Shown: positions 41,507 through 51,644 of the stretch, one piece after another | Layout of the letters: every line of letters starts with the position of its first letter | How positions within the stretch are numbered: position 1 is the first letter of the stretch | Origin: Chthonobacter albigriseus | Lineage (GTDB): Bacteria > Pseudomonadota > Alphaproteobacteria > Rhizobiales > Pleomorphomonadaceae | Direction of reading: 5' to 3' | NCBI RefSeq assembly: GCF_013839445.1 | Contig: NZ_JACDIT010000002.1 | Coordinates: forward strand, 186,001-250,000 | Length of the DNA stretch: 64,000 nt | The notes under the pieces: model-generated | Told to the model about the DNA's origin: nothing | What the model saw: only the letters and a program-made list of their open reading frames with translations | Database searches by the model: none | Program-made: the position numbers and the translations under genes

Positions 41507-42589
41507 GTGACGGCGACGCATCCGAACGACATCGAATTCCGGCGCGTGGTGAAGCGCTACGGCGCGGTCACGGCAGTGACCGGCATCGACCTCGCCGTGC
41601 CGCGCGGCGCCTTCGTAGCGCTGCTCGGCCCGTCGGGCTGCGGCAAGACCACGTGCCTCAGGATGATCGGCGGGTTCGAGCAGCCGAGCGAGGGCGAGGT
41701 GCTGATCCGCGGCGAGGCGATGACCGGCGTGCCGCCCTACCGGCGCCCGGTCAACATGGTGTTCCAGCACTACGCCCTCTTCCCCCATCTCGACGTCAGC
41801 GCCAACGTCGCCTACGGCCTCAAGCAGATGCGACCGCGCATCGAGACCGGCGAAATCGCCCGTCGCGTCGCCGAGGCGCTGGAGATGGTGCGGCTCGACG
41901 GGTTCGGCGGCCGGCGGATCCACGAGCTCTCCGGCGGCCAGCAGCAGCGGGTGGCGCTCGCCCGGGCACTGGTCAACCGGCCGGCCGTGCTGCTCCTCGA
42001 CGAGCCGCTCGCCGCGCTCGACAAGAAGCTGCGGACCGCCATGCAGATCGAGCTGCAGTCGCTGCAGCGCAACCTGGGCATCACCTTCGTGCTGGTCACC
42101 CACGACCAGGAGGAGGCGCTCTCCATGAGCGACCTCGTCTGCGTGATGAACGCCGGGCGGATCGTGCAGATGGCGACCCCGCGGGAGATCTACGACCGGC
42201 CGGCGGACCTCTTCGTCGCCGATTTCGTCGGCAAGACCAACATCCTCGATGCCTCGGTGGTGGCCTCGGGGCGGGCACGACTCGCCGACGGCAGCATGGT
42301 CGCCGTGGCGCCGTCCGATCGCGTCGGCGCGGCGACGGTCGCAATCCGACCGGAGGCGATCCGGCTGGCGCGCAAGGCGGCCGGCGATCTCACGGGCACC
42401 GTCACCAACCGCATCTTCCTCGGCGCGACGGCCGAGTATGCCGTGCGCGTACCGGGGGTCGGCGACCTTCTCGTCACCGCCGACCACCACGCCACTTCCA
42501 AGAGCGACCTGATCGAGCCGGGCGAGGCGGTCGCGCTCACCTTCGACCCCGGTGCCGCACTGGTGTTTCCCGCCCGGTCGTCCGCCTGA
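41507..42589 (+). CDS. ABC transporter ATP-binding protein (PotA-like)
   Basis: A 360-aa ATPase of the spermidine/putrescine-type importer class. Walker A GPSGCGKTTC (about 45-54), Q-loop VFQHYALFPH, signature LSGGQQQRVALARAL, Walker B VLLLDEPLAALD and switch His in VLVTHDQEEAL are intact. The C-terminal ~110 residues are a TOBE-type regulatory domain (ATVAIRPEAIRLA). GTG start at 41507. It is first gene of a unit ATPase/binding protein/two permeases/SDR. Confidence 0.92.
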   Translation: MTATHPNDIEFRRVVKRYGAVTAVTGIDLAVPRGAFVALLGPSGCGKTTCLRMIGGFEQPSEGEVLIRGEAMTGVPPYRRPVNMVFQHYALFPHLDVSANVAYGLKQMRPRIETGEIARRVAEALEMVRLDGFGGRRIHELSGGQQQRVALARALVNRPAVLLLDEPLAALDKKLRTAMQIELQSLQRNLGITFVLVTHDQEEALSMSDLVCVMNAGRIVQMATPREIYDRPADLFVADFVGKTNILDASVVASGRARLADGSMVAVAPSDRVGAATVAIRPEAIRLARKAAGDLTGTVTNRIFLGATAEYAVRVPGVGDLLVTADHHATSKSDLIEPGEAVALTFDPGAALVFPARSSA

Positions 42590-42622
42590 CGGCCGCGCCA
42601 ACCACAACAGGGGATGAGGACC

Positions 42623-43783
42623 ATGACAAAGGGATACCGCGACAACGCGCCGATCTCGGCCAGCGCCTTCCTCGACGAACTGATGCGCCTGAAGCGCGGA
42701 TCGGTCAGCCGGCGCCACTTCCTCGGGGTCACCGGCCTGGGGCTCGCCACGGCCGTGCTTTCGCGCGAGCTGATCCTGCCGCGGCCGGCTTTCGCCGCCG
42801 AGGACCTCGGCACCAAGATGTCGATCGCCACCTGGCCGAACTACCACGACCCCGCCACCTTCGAGGCCTTCACCGCCGCCACCGGCGTCGCGGTCGAGGT
42901 CAACGTGTTCGGCTCCAACGAGGAGATGCTGGCCAAGCTGCAGGCCGGCGCGTCGGGCTGGGACCTGTTCGTCCCCACCAACTACACGATCTCCACCTAC
43001 GTGAAGCTCGGCCTGATCGAGGCGCTCGACATGGCCAAGCTCGGCAACTTCGACGGCTCCACCCAGAACACCCGCTTCACCTCGGAAGGCACCATCGACG
43101 GCACCGTCTACGCCGTGCCGAAGAACTGGGGCACCACCGGGTTCGCGGTGAACACCGGCAAGCTGAAGACGCCGGTCACCAGCTGGAAGGGTTTCTTCGA
43201 GGCCGCCAAGGGCGAGGCCGACGGCCGCGTCATGGTGCACGACTACCAGCTGACGACGATCGGCAGCGCGCTCAAGGTCTTCGGCTACTCCTTCAACTCG
43301 ATCGACCCGGCCGAGCTCGCCAAGGCCGAGGAGCTGCTGATCAGCGTGAAGCCGCACCTTTACGCGATCTCGTCCGACTACCAGCCGGCCATGCGGGCGA
43401 CCGACGCCTGGATGACCATGTGCTGGACCAACGACGGCGCCCAGCTCAACCGCGACATGCCGGAGATCGCCTACGTGCTAGGCTCGGAGGGCGGCGAGAT
43501 CTGGACCGACTTCTACGCCATCCCGAAGGACGCGCCGAACAAGCCGGCGGGCTACGCGCTCCTCAACTACCTGATGGATCCGGCCAACGCGGTGAAGGAG
43601 CACATCGCCAACGGCGCGCCGACCACCGACAGCCGCGTCGCCGCGCTGCTGCCGAAGGAGATGCTGGAGAACACCATTCTCTATCCGGACGAAGCGGCCC
43701 TCACCCCGCTGGAATTCGGCGCGGCGGTGACGCTGACCGATCCGGCCCGGGCGGAGCTGATGGCCCGCTTCAAGTCGGCCTGA
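42623..43783 (+). CDS. Extracellular solute-binding protein (PotD/PotF-like), TAT-exported
   Basis: A 386-aa periplasmic binding protein. The N-terminal twin-arginine signal SRRHFLGVTGLGLATAVLS is followed by a cleavage site near PAFAAED. The mature protein begins LGTKMSIATWPNYHDPATFE, the polyamine-binding-protein pattern. Conserved stretches include GWDLFVPTNYTISTYVKLGL and VYAVPKNWGTTGFAVNT. The second ATG (42623) is favoured because AGGGG lies 9 nt before it; an ATG at 42614 is the alternative. Ligand may be a polyamine or another cationic or carboxylated compound. Confidence 0.9.
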   Translation: MTKGYRDNAPISASAFLDELMRLKRGSVSRRHFLGVTGLGLATAVLSRELILPRPAFAAEDLGTKMSIATWPNYHDPATFEAFTAATGVAVEVNVFGSNEEMLAKLQAGASGWDLFVPTNYTISTYVKLGLIEALDMAKLGNFDGSTQNTRFTSEGTIDGTVYAVPKNWGTTGFAVNTGKLKTPVTSWKGFFEAAKGEADGRVMVHDYQLTTIGSALKVFGYSFNSIDPAELAKAEELLISVKPHLYAISSDYQPAMRATDAWMTMCWTNDGAQLNRDMPEIAYVLGSEGGEIWTDFYAIPKDAPNKPAGYALLNYLMDPANAVKEHIANGAPTTDSRVAALLPKEMLENTILYPDEAALTPLEFGAAVTLTDPARAELMARFKSA

Positions 43784-43811
43784 CGACCAGACGCGGGACG
43801 GGGAGGCGGCC

Positions 43812-44678
43812 ATGGCGATGTCGGCGGCGGGAAAGCGGAGGGCGGTCACCGGGCTGCTCGTCGCCCCGGCGGCGGCGTGGCTGGTCGTCTTCCTCGTCCT
43901 GCCGTTCATCGCGATCGTGGTGTTCTCGCTGGGCGAGCGCGCGCCGGAGGGCGGCTACCAGCCTGCCCTGACGCTCGCGCAGTACATGAACCTGCCGGCG
44001 CGGGCGGCGGCCTTCTGGAACACGCTGGTGCTCGCCCCGATCGGAGCGCTCGCCTGCCTCGTGGTCGCCTACCCCGTCGCCTACTACCTCGCGGTCAAGG
44101 CCGATCCGCGCTGGCGGCTGCTGCTGGTCTCGCTCGTGGTCGTGCCGTTCTGGACGAGCCTCCTGGTGCGCACCTACGCCTGGATGTACATCCTCGGCTC
44201 GCGCGGCATCCCGAACCTCCTGACGCTCGTCGGCATCGAGGACGTCCGCCTTCTCAACACGCCCTTCGCCGTTCTCGTCGGCATCGTCTACGGCTACCTG
44301 CCGCTGATGATCATGCCGATCTACGTCAGCCTGGAGAAGCTCGACCGGCGGCTGCTGGAAGCCTCCGCGGATCTCGGGGCGAGGCCGGTCTCGACCTTCC
44401 TCGGGGTGACGCTGCCACTTTCCATGCCGGGCGTGATGACCGGCGTCGCGCTCGTCACCATCCTCCTCCTCGGCGAGTACCTGATCCCGCAGCTGCTCGG
44501 CGGCGGCAAGGTGTTCTTCATCGGCAACGCGCTGGTCGATCTCTTCCTGCAGTCGCGCAACTGGCCCTTCGGCTCGGCGATCGCGGTGACTCTCGTGCTG
44601 GTCGTGGTGGTCGTCCTCCTCGGCGCGATGCGGCTCGCCTATCGCGTCGCCGGCACCCGGCAGGTGGACCTCGTCTGA
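43812..44678 (+). CDS. ABC transporter permease (PotB-like)
   Basis: A 288-aa inner-membrane permease with six predicted helices. It opens RRAVTGLLVAPAAAWLVVFL. The cytoplasmic EAA-type loop is EASADLGARPVSTFLGVTLP (about 176-195), where the ATPase docks. The stop overlaps the start of the next permease by one base (TGATG). Confidence 0.92.
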   Translation: MAMSAAGKRRAVTGLLVAPAAAWLVVFLVLPFIAIVVFSLGERAPEGGYQPALTLAQYMNLPARAAAFWNTLVLAPIGALACLVVAYPVAYYLAVKADPRWRLLLVSLVVVPFWTSLLVRTYAWMYILGSRGIPNLLTLVGIEDVRLLNTPFAVLVGIVYGYLPLMIMPIYVSLEKLDRRLLEASADLGARPVSTFLGVTLPLSMPGVMTGVALVTILLLGEYLIPQLLGGGKVFFIGNALVDLFLQSRNWPFGSAIAVTLVLVVVVVLLGAMRLAYRVAGTRQVDLV

Positions 44679-45487
44679 TGCGCGCGCTCGTCACCGCCGT
44701 CTATGTCTTCCTCTACGCGCCGATCGCCCTCGTCGTGCTGTTCTCGTTCAACGCCGGCCGGCATGCGAGCGAGTTCACCGGCTTTTCGCTGCAGTGGTAC
44801 GGCAAGGCGCTCTCCAACCCCTTCCTCACCGAGGCGCTGCTCAACAGCCTGATCATCGCCTTCACCAGCGCCGGGACGGCCGCCGTGTTCGGCACCATGG
44901 CCGCGCTGGGGCTGGAGCGGCTCGGGCCGCGCACCCGGGCCGTCTTCGACGGCCTGTTCGCGGCGGCGATCGTCGTGCCCGGCGTGGTGATCGGCATCGC
45001 GACTCTCGTGGCGCTCGTGGAGGTGTTCCGCTTCGTCAACCCGGTGCTGACCTTCCTTTGGCCGGGGGACACGCCGCCAAAGGCCGGGCTCGGGTTCTTC
45101 TCCATCATCGCAGCACACGGGCTGTTTTCGCTCGCTCTCGTCACGATGATCGTCAAGGCTCGGCTGGCGAGCCTGGGGCGGGACATCGTCGAGGCCTCCA
45201 GCGATCTCTACGCCACGCCCTTCACCACCTTCCGCTCGATCGTGCTGCCGCAGATCTTTCCGGCTGTGGCCGCCGGCTTCCTGCTCGCCTTCACCTTCTC
45301 CTTCGACGACTTCATCGTCGCCTTCTTCGTCGCCGGCTCCAAGACCACCCTGCCGATCTACGTCTTCGCCTCGATCCGACGCGGCGTCACGCCCGAGGTC
45401 AACGCGATCGCCACGATGGTGCTCGTCTCCTCCATCCTCATCATCGCCGTCGCCCGGCTGCTCCTTACCGAGCGGCGAGCCTCCTGA
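44678..45487 (+). CDS. ABC transporter permease (PotC-like)
   Basis: A 269-aa permease partnered with the preceding PotB-like subunit. It has six hydrophobic segments, and the EAA loop EASSDLYATPFTTFRSIVLP (about 170-189) matches its partner. FTFSFDDFIVAFFVAG is typical of PotC-type subunits. The open frame extends upstream in the other permease, but the ATG at the TGATG overlap fits the family length. Confidence 0.92.
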   Translation: MRALVTAVYVFLYAPIALVVLFSFNAGRHASEFTGFSLQWYGKALSNPFLTEALLNSLIIAFTSAGTAAVFGTMAALGLERLGPRTRAVFDGLFAAAIVVPGVVIGIATLVALVEVFRFVNPVLTFLWPGDTPPKAGLGFFSIIAAHGLFSLALVTMIVKARLASLGRDIVEASSDLYATPFTTFRSIVLPQIFPAVAAGFLLAFTFSFDDFIVAFFVAGSKTTLPIYVFASIRRGVTPEVNAIATMVLVSSILIIAVARLLLTERRAS

Positions 45488-45503
45488 CGCTGGAACAAGA
45501 CCC

Positions 45504-46265
45504 ATGATCCTCAAGGACCGCATCGCGATCGTCACCGGCGCCGGCTCCGGCATCGGCCGGGCCGGGGCGCTCATCCTTGCCCGCGAAGGCGCCGTGGTCG
45601 CCGTGCTCGACCGCAATGCCGGAGGCGCGGCGGAGACCGTTCGCCACATCGTCGAGAGCGGCGGAAAGGCCGAGGCCGCCGCCGTCGACGTCACCGACGA
45701 CCGGGCTTTGGAGGCGGTCGTCGAAGGCGTTCTCGCTCGCCATGGGCGGATCGACATCCTGCACAACCACGCGGGCATCCAGGTGGAGGGCGACCTGGAG
45801 CACGTCTCGCCGGAGGGCTTCGACCGGTCGTGGGACCTCAACGTCCGCGCCCACTTCTACGCCTGCCGTTTGGTGGCGCCCGCAATGAAGCGGCAGGGCG
45901 GCGGCGTGATGCTCAACACGTCGTCGTCGTCGGGGATCTTCTACGATCGGGAGATGATCGCCTATACCACCACGAAGCACGCGGTGATCGCCATGACGCG
46001 GCAGATGGCCGGCGACTACGGGAAGTTCGGCATTCGTGTGAACGCGCTCTGCCCCGGCTGGGTCGACACGCCTTTCAACGAGCCGTTCATCCGCCAGATG
46101 GGCGGACGCACCGCGATCGAAGCCTACATCCGGGAGAAGGTGCCGCTCGGCCGCTGGGCGAGCGTGGAGGAGATCGCGGAATCCATCCTCTTCCTTGTCT
46201 CGGACCGTTCGTCCTACATGACCGGCCAGACACTGGTGGTCGACGGCGGCGAAACTGTTGTCTGA
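45504..46265 (+). CDS. SDR-family NAD(P)-dependent oxidoreductase
   Basis: A 253-aa classical short-chain dehydrogenase. Cofactor motif TGAGSGIG (residues 11-18), Asp in VAVLDRNAGG pointing to NAD preference, NHAGI in place of NNAG, catalytic Ser in NTSSSSG and YTTTK (Tyr/Lys, about 151-155). It ends MTGQTLVVDGGETVV. It lies 16 bp after the permease gene, so probably acts on the imported compound or its product. A terminator hairpin follows. Confidence 0.92.
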   Translation: MILKDRIAIVTGAGSGIGRAGALILAREGAVVAVLDRNAGGAAETVRHIVESGGKAEAAAVDVTDDRALEAVVEGVLARHGRIDILHNHAGIQVEGDLEHVSPEGFDRSWDLNVRAHFYACRLVAPAMKRQGGGVMLNTSSSSGIFYDREMIAYTTTKHAVIAMTRQMAGDYGKFGIRVNALCPGWVDTPFNEPFIRQMGGRTAIEAYIREKVPLGRWASVEEIAESILFLVSDRSSYMTGQTLVVDGGETVV

Positions 46266-46280
46266 CGCCGACCTGGCGAT

Positions 46281-46303
46281 GGGGCGGCCCGACCGGCCGC
46301 CCC
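46281..46303 (+). terminator. Rho-independent terminator after the SDR gene
   Basis: Perfect 9-bp arms GGGGCGGCC/GGCCGCCCC with a 5-nt loop, followed by TTCATTC. It lies 15 bp past the SDR stop and 12 bp from the stop of the opposing mini-gene, so it can serve both strands. Confidence 0.75.
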
Positions 46304-46314
46304 TTCATTCGAAT

Positions 46315-46437
46315 TCAACGCTTCTTGGTAAGTTCCGCGTAACCAGCGGCTACATTCTTGAGCGTCTCGGAGGTCTGGCGCATGGCCAACTTCAGTGCTT
46401 CAAAGCCCGAGGTGTCGATTCCAGCCGTATTTTTCAT
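46315..46437 (-). CDS. Possible 40-aa phasin-like mini-protein
   Basis: From the ATG at 46437 (AAGGTG nine nt upstream, a good ribosome site) 40 codons read MKNTAGIDTSGFEALKLAMR and continue as an amphipathic helix ending AAGYAELTKKR. This resembles the N-terminal helix of phasin proteins, which are about 100 aa or longer, so this may be a truncated or independent short form. The region upstream is AT-rich. The frame is open to 46500, but that extension has no ribosome site. Low certainty of function. Confidence 0.4.
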   Translation of the reverse strand: MKNTAGIDTSGFEALKLAMRQTSETLKNVAAGYAELTKKR

Positions 46438-46922
46438 GGTTACTAACACCTTATTCTTTTGTTTATGATATAAGTTGGCGACATCGCCACCGCTTGACAT
46501 GCGATTACTTACTTCACAGCAGCTCTACGGGCATCCCCGATGGCTGGATCAGCGGAAGGTCCGTTTTTTTATTCGCGGCATCGGCAGTGAAGATGCGGTC
46601 TTCGCTCGGATAGCCCCGTCCCGGAACCGCGACTGAATGCCTGTCCAATCCCGTCGTCACCGGTCGGGCAGCCGGACCGGGGTCTGCGCGCCGGATACAC
46701 CTGTTTAAAAAGCGTTAAACGCATACGCATTTTGACTGACCCTGAGACACCTCTCAGAGCACAGTGCAAAACTTCCATTCTCATGGCGGTTTTTCGATCT
46801 ATTTTAATCCTACGGTTACCAGCTTCCATTCAACTCATGATCGGAAGCTCAACCGACGCCGCACCGAAACCCGGGCGATGCCGTGGGGCTGGGCTTTCTT
46901 GCCGAAAAGAACTGGACCCGCC
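46438..46922. other. 485-bp spacer before the chemoreceptor gene
   Basis: AT-richer than its surroundings, with a small inverted repeat GCGTT-A-AACGC (46712-46722). It presumably holds divergent promoters for the mini-gene and the chemoreceptor. No other gene was recognised. Confidence 0.5.
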
Positions 46923-48266
46923 ATGCACTCGATCGACGTCTCCAGACAATTGCGAGCGTTCAAGCTCACGACCGCCGACCTGTCCGTCCTGCAGGCGCTT
47001 CGGCCCATCCTTCGCGAGAAACTGGAATCGATTCTTGTCGAGAGCCGCCAGCATTTCGCCGAATGGCCGGAGATCGTCGCGTCGCTTTCACGACCGGACA
47101 TTCACCAGGCGCGGGTCGAGCACTGGACGCGCGCCGCGGGCGGTGACTTCGGCACCGATTTCGTGAAATCCGCGCTGCGCTTTTCCGCTGCGTTCGTGGC
47201 AGGCAAGATCCCGGCCCACGCGATCGTCCTCTGTCATAACGCCGTCTTCGACGTGGCCTGCCGGACGCTTCGCAGCGCCTCCGCGCCGCGTGGCGCGTTC
47301 CAGTTCAAACGCAGCGACTCTGGTGTTCTGGAGAGCCGAATTGAAGTGCTGCGCAAGGCGACATTCCTGGACATCGAGATCCTGACCGAGGCCTATGCCA
47401 TCGCGGCTGCCGAGGAGCGCCGCGCGATGCTGGCGACGCTTGCCTCCAATTTCGAGAAGGCGGTCGGCACCGTTGTCGACGGCGTCGGGCGGGCGGCCGG
47501 AACCCTGTCGACCACCGCGCAGAGCATGTCCATGTCCTCCGAACAGGCGCTCGGCCAGTCGTCGGCGGTCGCCGCGGCGTCCGAGGAGGCCTCGTCCAAT
47601 GTCCAGACGGTCGCCACGGCCTCGGAGGAACTGGCCTCGTCGATCGCAGAGATCGGCCGGCAGGTGAACGAGGCCGCCGCCGTGGCGGAGAAGGCTGCCC
47701 ATGACGCCGAGCGAACAGCGGCGCAGGTCAAGGACATGTCCGCTGCGGCGCAGCGGATCGGCGACGTGATCGACCTCATCAGCAACATCGCGGGTCAGAC
47801 CAATCTGCTGGCGCTCAACGCCACCATCGAGGCCGCGCGTGCCGGCGAGGCCGGGCGCGGCTTCGCCGTCGTCGCGGCGGAGGTCAAGCAACTCGCCGAT
47901 CAGACCGCCAAGGCGACGTCGACCATATCGGCGCAGATCAGCGGCATCCAGGCGTCGACCGCCGAGTCCGTAGCGGCGATCACGGCGATCAGCGGCGTGA
48001 TCGCGCAGCTCAACGATATCTCCCGGGCCGTCGCCGGGTCCGTCGAGCAGCAGGACGCGGCCACCCGCGAGATCGCGCAAAACGTCGTTCAGGCCTCCAA
48101 GGGCACCGAAAAGGTCTCCAACAACATCACCGGCGTGGCCAAGGCAGCCAGCGATGCGGCGGATGCCTCCCGAAAGGTGCTCGCGGCGGTCAAGGATCTC
48201 ACCGGCGAAACTGCCGCGCTGCGCACCGAGGTCACCCGCTTCCTCGGCGAGATCCGCACCGCCTGA
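46923..48266 (+). CDS. Soluble methyl-accepting chemotaxis protein with globin-like sensor domain
   Basis: A 447-aa receptor lacking transmembrane segments and HAMP. Residues about 8-165 are all-helical and resemble the protoglobin/globin-coupled sensor domain ([37 protein letters not shown]), but the expected proximal His (usual pattern IGxxHxxIGL) is replaced at [11 protein letters not shown]. The C-terminal signalling domain has the hairpin tip [20 protein letters not shown] then [18 protein letters not shown]. Cytoplasmic localisation is expected. Start at the ATG at 46923 ([20 protein letters not shown]); upstream codons look non-coding. Confidence 0.87.
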   Translation: MHSIDVSRQLRAFKLTTADLSVLQALRPILREKLESILVESRQHFAEWPEIVASLSRPDIHQARVEHWTRAAGGDFGTDFVKSALRFSAAFVAGKIPAHAIVLCHNAVFDVACRTLRSASAPRGAFQFKRSDSGVLESRIEVLRKATFLDIEILTEAYAIAAAEERRAMLATLASNFEKAVGTVVDGVGRAAGTLSTTAQSMSMSSEQALGQSSAVAAASEEASSNVQTVATASEELASSIAEIGRQVNEAAAVAEKAAHDAERTAAQVKDMSAAAQRIGDVIDLISNIAGQTNLLALNATIEAARAGEAGRGFAVVAAEVKQLADQTAKATSTISAQISGIQASTAESVAAITAISGVIAQLNDISRAVAGSVEQQDAATREIAQNVVQASKGTEKVSNNITGVAKAASDAADASRKVLAAVKDLTGETAALRTEVTRFLGEIRTA

Positions 48267-48292
48267 CGACTCGGACCGTCGTTCCGTTCGCG

Positions 48293-49606
48293 TCAGCGGC
48301 CGATCGATGCCCGGATGTCCGGCACAAGGGCTGCGACGTCGCGCTTGATCGCAGCGAGGTCGGCGCGGGCCAGGCGCCGGTTCCGAACCACCGGTTCGCC
48401 GCCGACGAAGACGTCCCGGACGTCGCCGCGGCCGGCGGCGAAGACCAGGAAGTTCACCGGGTCGAACATCGGCGTGGCATGGGCGCCGCCGGTGTCGACC
48501 AGGATCAGGTCGGCCGCCTTTCCCGGCTCCAGAGTGCCGATCCGGTCGGCCAGCCCCAGCGCCCGGGCGCCGTTCGCCGTCGCCATCCAAAAGGCCGTCT
48601 CGGCCGGAACCGCCGTCGCGTCCTGGCGGGCGCCCTTGTGCAGGATCGCGGCAAGCCGCATGGCGAGCCAAGGGTCGAGGTCGTTGCCGCTGATCGGGCC
48701 GTCGGTGCCGAGCGCCACGTTGACGCCGGCCGCCAGCATGTCGGGCACAGGGGAGATCCCCGAGCCGAGCTTCAGGTTGGACACCGGGTTGTGGGCGACA
48801 TTGGTTCCGGTCGAGGCCAACAGCGCGATCTCCTCTTCGTCCAGGTGCACGCAATGCGCCAGCGTCACGTCGGGTCCGAGCAGCCCCAGGTCCGAGAGAT
48901 GGCGGATGACGGACCGCCCGTGGCGCTTCGTCACCGTCGCCTGCTCGAACGCGGTTTCGGCCGCGTGGGTACCCCAGAGCACGCCATGCCGCCGGGCGAG
49001 CTCGCCCGTGTCCTTCAGCGAAGACGGCCCCACGGTGTAGGTGCCGTGGGGCTGCACCGCGGCATGAATATGCGGGTGGTCGCGGTAGCCGAGGATAAAC
49101 TTTTCCGACTCGGCCAGATGTCCCCGGTGGTCCAACCCGTCGGAGGTCTTGCCGTCGATGAACACCCCACCCCCGACCAGCCGGATCCCAAGCTCCTCCG
49201 CCGCCTTGGCGGTGGAGAACGGGTACCAGAACATGTCGAGGGTCGCGGTTATCCCCGACAGCAGCATCTCCGCCAATCCGAGGCGGGCACCCAACCGGAC
49301 CGTATCGGCGTTGAGGATCGCCCCCTCCGCCTTCCACACCGTCTGCAGCCAAGGCTCCAACGGCAGGTCCTCGACCAGACCCCGGAACAGGCCGTCGGCA
49401 GCGTGGCTGTGGGCGTTGACGAGCCCGGGCATGACGATGCCACCGCCGGCGTCGATGCGTGTAGCCGTATCAGGGCTACGTAGCGTACCCCTCGGCCCGA
49501 TGGAGACGACTACACCATCGTCGAGAAAAACGGCCCCGTCGGGGATAACGTCGGCGCCCGGAACGCCGGTCACCACCGTCGCATTCTCCAGCAGGAACCC
49601 TGTCAC
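48293..49606 (-). CDS. Amidohydrolase-family deaminase (MTA/SAH-deaminase or guanine-deaminase-like)
   Basis: A 437-aa metal-dependent hydrolase. GTG start at 49606 (GGGGAGGATAGC precedes it). Metal ligands are HSHAAD (about 65-70), His in GTHAAET, His in LAHCVHLDEEEI and Asp in VALGTDGPISGND, the arrangement of S-adenosylhomocysteine/5'-methylthioadenosine deaminases and chlorohydrolases of the AtzB/TrzN kind. The C-terminal LADRIGTLEPGKAADLILVD belongs to the composite beta-sandwich domain. The substrate is not decidable; the gene stands alone on its strand. Confidence 0.85.
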   Translation of the reverse strand: MTGFLLENATVVTGVPGADVIPDGAVFLDDGVVVSIGPRGTLRSPDTATRIDAGGGIVMPGLVNAHSHAADGLFRGLVEDLPLEPWLQTVWKAEGAILNADTVRLGARLGLAEMLLSGITATLDMFWYPFSTAKAAEELGIRLVGGGVFIDGKTSDGLDHRGHLAESEKFILGYRDHPHIHAAVQPHGTYTVGPSSLKDTGELARRHGVLWGTHAAETAFEQATVTKRHGRSVIRHLSDLGLLGPDVTLAHCVHLDEEEIALLASTGTNVAHNPVSNLKLGSGISPVPDMLAAGVNVALGTDGPISGNDLDPWLAMRLAAILHKGARQDATAVPAETAFWMATANGARALGLADRIGTLEPGKAADLILVDTGGAHATPMFDPVNFLVFAAGRGDVRDVFVGGEPVVRNRRLARADLAAIKRDVAALVPDIRASIGR

Positions 49607-49687
49607 GCTATCCTCCCCGATCGGTGTCGTGCGACCATACCGCCACCCAGCGCGGGCGGTCACGCCCCTCGCGAACAGCGGACGCGA

Positions 49688-49723
49688 AAAGGCCGCCGAT
49701 CCCGACCGGAACCGGCGGCCTTT
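49688..49723 (-). terminator. Terminator after cysNC
   Basis: Perfect 10-bp arms AAAGGCCGCC/GGCGGCCTTT with a 16-nt loop, followed on the minus strand by TTTTCGCG. It lies 19 bp past the cysNC stop. The sequence is nearly symmetrical and could also act on the plus strand. Confidence 0.75.
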
Positions 49724-49742
49724 CTGCGATCAGGACGAACCG

Positions 49743-51644
49743 TCAGATCACGTAGTCGTTGGAGTCCAGGTAGGCGACGATCCGTTCGGCCATCTCCTCG
49801 GCGGAAGCCGAGGTCGTGTCGAGGCGGATCTCCGGGTTCTCCGGCACTTCGTAAGGGCTTGAAATGCCCGTGAAATTGGCGATCTTGCCCTCGCGCGCCT
49901 TCTTGTAGAGCCCCTTCGGATCGCGGCTCTCGGCTACTTCCAGCGGCGTATCCACGAAGACCTCGATGAACTCCCCCTCGCCGACGAGATCGCGCGCCAG
50001 CCGCCGCTCGGAGCGGAACGGCGAGATGAAGGAGACCAGAACGATCAGGCCAGCGTCGACGAACAGCTTCGCGGTTTCCGCGACGCGCCGTATGTTCTCG
50101 ACCCTGTCAGCATCCGTGAAGCCCAGATCCTTGTTCAGGCCGTGTCGCACGTTATCGCCATCAAGGATATAGGTGTGCCGGCCTAGCGAATGCAGCTTTT
50201 TCTCGACGAGATTGGCGATCGTCGACTTGCCGGAACCGGATAGACCTGTAAACCAGACGATTGCAGCCTTCTGGCCTTTCATTGAAGCGCGCGACTCCTT
50301 GGTGACGTCGAGCGCTTGCCAATGGATATTGCTGGCGCGTCGGAGCCCGAAGTCGACCATCCCGGCGCCGACGGTCAGGTTCGAAAGCCGGTCGATGACG
50401 ATGAAGGCGCCGGTGTCCTTGTTGTCGGCATAGGCGTCGAAGGCGATCGGCTCGGACAGCGCGACGTTCACCTGCGCAACTTCGTTGAGCGACAGGGTTT
50501 TTGCGGCGAGTTTCTGGAAACTGTTGACGTCGATCTTGTGCTTGATCTCCGTCACCTGGCCGGAAACCGTCTTGGTGCCGAGCTTGATCGAGTATTGGCG
50601 GCCGGGAAGCAGTTGATCATCCGACATCCAGATCAGATGGGCAGCGAACTGGTCGGAGACTTCCGGACGGCTCTCGGCCGAAGTCAGGACATCGCCGCGC
50701 GAAATGTCGATCTCGTCGTTGAGCGTCAGCGTCACCGCCTCGCCGGCGACCGCTTCGTCCTTGTCCCCGTCGTAGGTTACGATCGCCCGGACGGTCGAGG
50801 TCCGGCCGGACTTGGCCACCGCGATCCGGTCGCCGGGACGAATCCGGCCCGTGGCGATGGTTCCGGCAAAGCCGCGGAAGTCGAGGTTCGGGCGGTTAAC
50901 CCATTGGACAGGAAGGCGGAACGGCCGACCAAGCAAGTCGTCCTCGACGTTGACGGTCTCCAGGTGCTCGACCAGCGTCGGGCCCTCGTACCAGCCAAGC
51001 TTCGGTCCGCGGTCGAGCACGTTGTCGCCGAAGCGGGCGGATAGCGGGATCGGCTGGAAGGTGGTGAAACCGAAACCGGCGGCGAACTCGCGGTATTCCG
51101 CGACGATCCTATCGAAGACCTCCCGGGAGTAATCGACCAGGTCGATCTTGTTGACCGCCAGAACCACATGCCGGATGCCGAGCAGCGAGACGATGAAGGA
51201 ATGCCGGCGGGTCTGGGTCAGGATGCCGTGCCGGGCGTCGACCAGGATGACGGCGAGGTCTGAGCTGGAGGCCCCTGTCGCCATGTTGCGGGTGTACTGC
51301 TCGTGGCCCGGGGTGTCGGCGACGATGAACTTGCGCCGGTCGGTGGCGAAGAATCGGTAGGCGACGTCGATGGTTATGCCCTGTTCGCGCTCGGCCTCCA
51401 GGCCGTCGACCAGGAGGGCGAAGTCGATGTCCTCGCCGACGGTGCCGTGCTTCCGGCTGTCGCGCTCCAGGCTCTTCAGCTGGTCTTCGAACAGCAGCTT
51501 GGTGTCGTAGAGAAGGCGGCCGATCAGGGTCGACTTGCCGTCGTCCACCGAACCGCAGGTCAGGAAGCGCAGCAGGCTCTTGCGTTCGTGGCGGGCGAGG
51601 TAGTCCGTGAAGGCTTCGACGTCGAGGGTGGCGAGCGCGTCCAT
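49743..51644 (-). CDS. cysN: Bifunctional sulfate adenylyltransferase subunit 1 / adenylylsulfate kinase (CysN-CysC)
   Basis: A 633-aa fusion that, with CysD, makes APS and then PAPS. The N-terminal GTPase half (EF-Tu like) has P-loop [17 protein letters not shown] (about 31-47), [17 protein letters not shown] and [11 protein letters not shown]. The C-terminal APS kinase begins near residue 435: P-loop [27 protein letters not shown], and the lid region [17 protein letters not shown]. The NodQ/CysNC fusion is known in rhizobia and relatives. The ATG at 51644 overlaps the cysD stop by 4 bp; the longer open frame upstream is a shadow of cysD. Confidence 0.95.
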   Translation of the reverse strand: MDALATLDVEAFTDYLARHERKSLLRFLTCGSVDDGKSTLIGRLLYDTKLLFEDQLKSLERDSRKHGTVGEDIDFALLVDGLEAEREQGITIDVAYRFFATDRRKFIVADTPGHEQYTRNMATGASSSDLAVILVDARHGILTQTRRHSFIVSLLGIRHVVLAVNKIDLVDYSREVFDRIVAEYREFAAGFGFTTFQPIPLSARFGDNVLDRGPKLGWYEGPTLVEHLETVNVEDDLLGRPFRLPVQWVNRPNLDFRGFAGTIATGRIRPGDRIAVAKSGRTSTVRAIVTYDGDKDEAVAGEAVTLTLNDEIDISRGDVLTSAESRPEVSDQFAAHLIWMSDDQLLPGRQYSIKLGTKTVSGQVTEIKHKIDVNSFQKLAAKTLSLNEVAQVNVALSEPIAFDAYADNKDTGAFIVIDRLSNLTVGAGMVDFGLRRASNIHWQALDVTKESRASMKGQKAAIVWFTGLSGSGKSTIANLVEKKLHSLGRHTYILDGDNVRHGLNKDLGFTDADRVENIRRVAETAKLFVDAGLIVLVSFISPFRSERRLARDLVGEGEFIEVFVDTPLEVAESRDPKGLYKKAREGKIANFTGISSPYEVPENPEIRLDTTSASAEEMAERIVAYLDSNDYVI

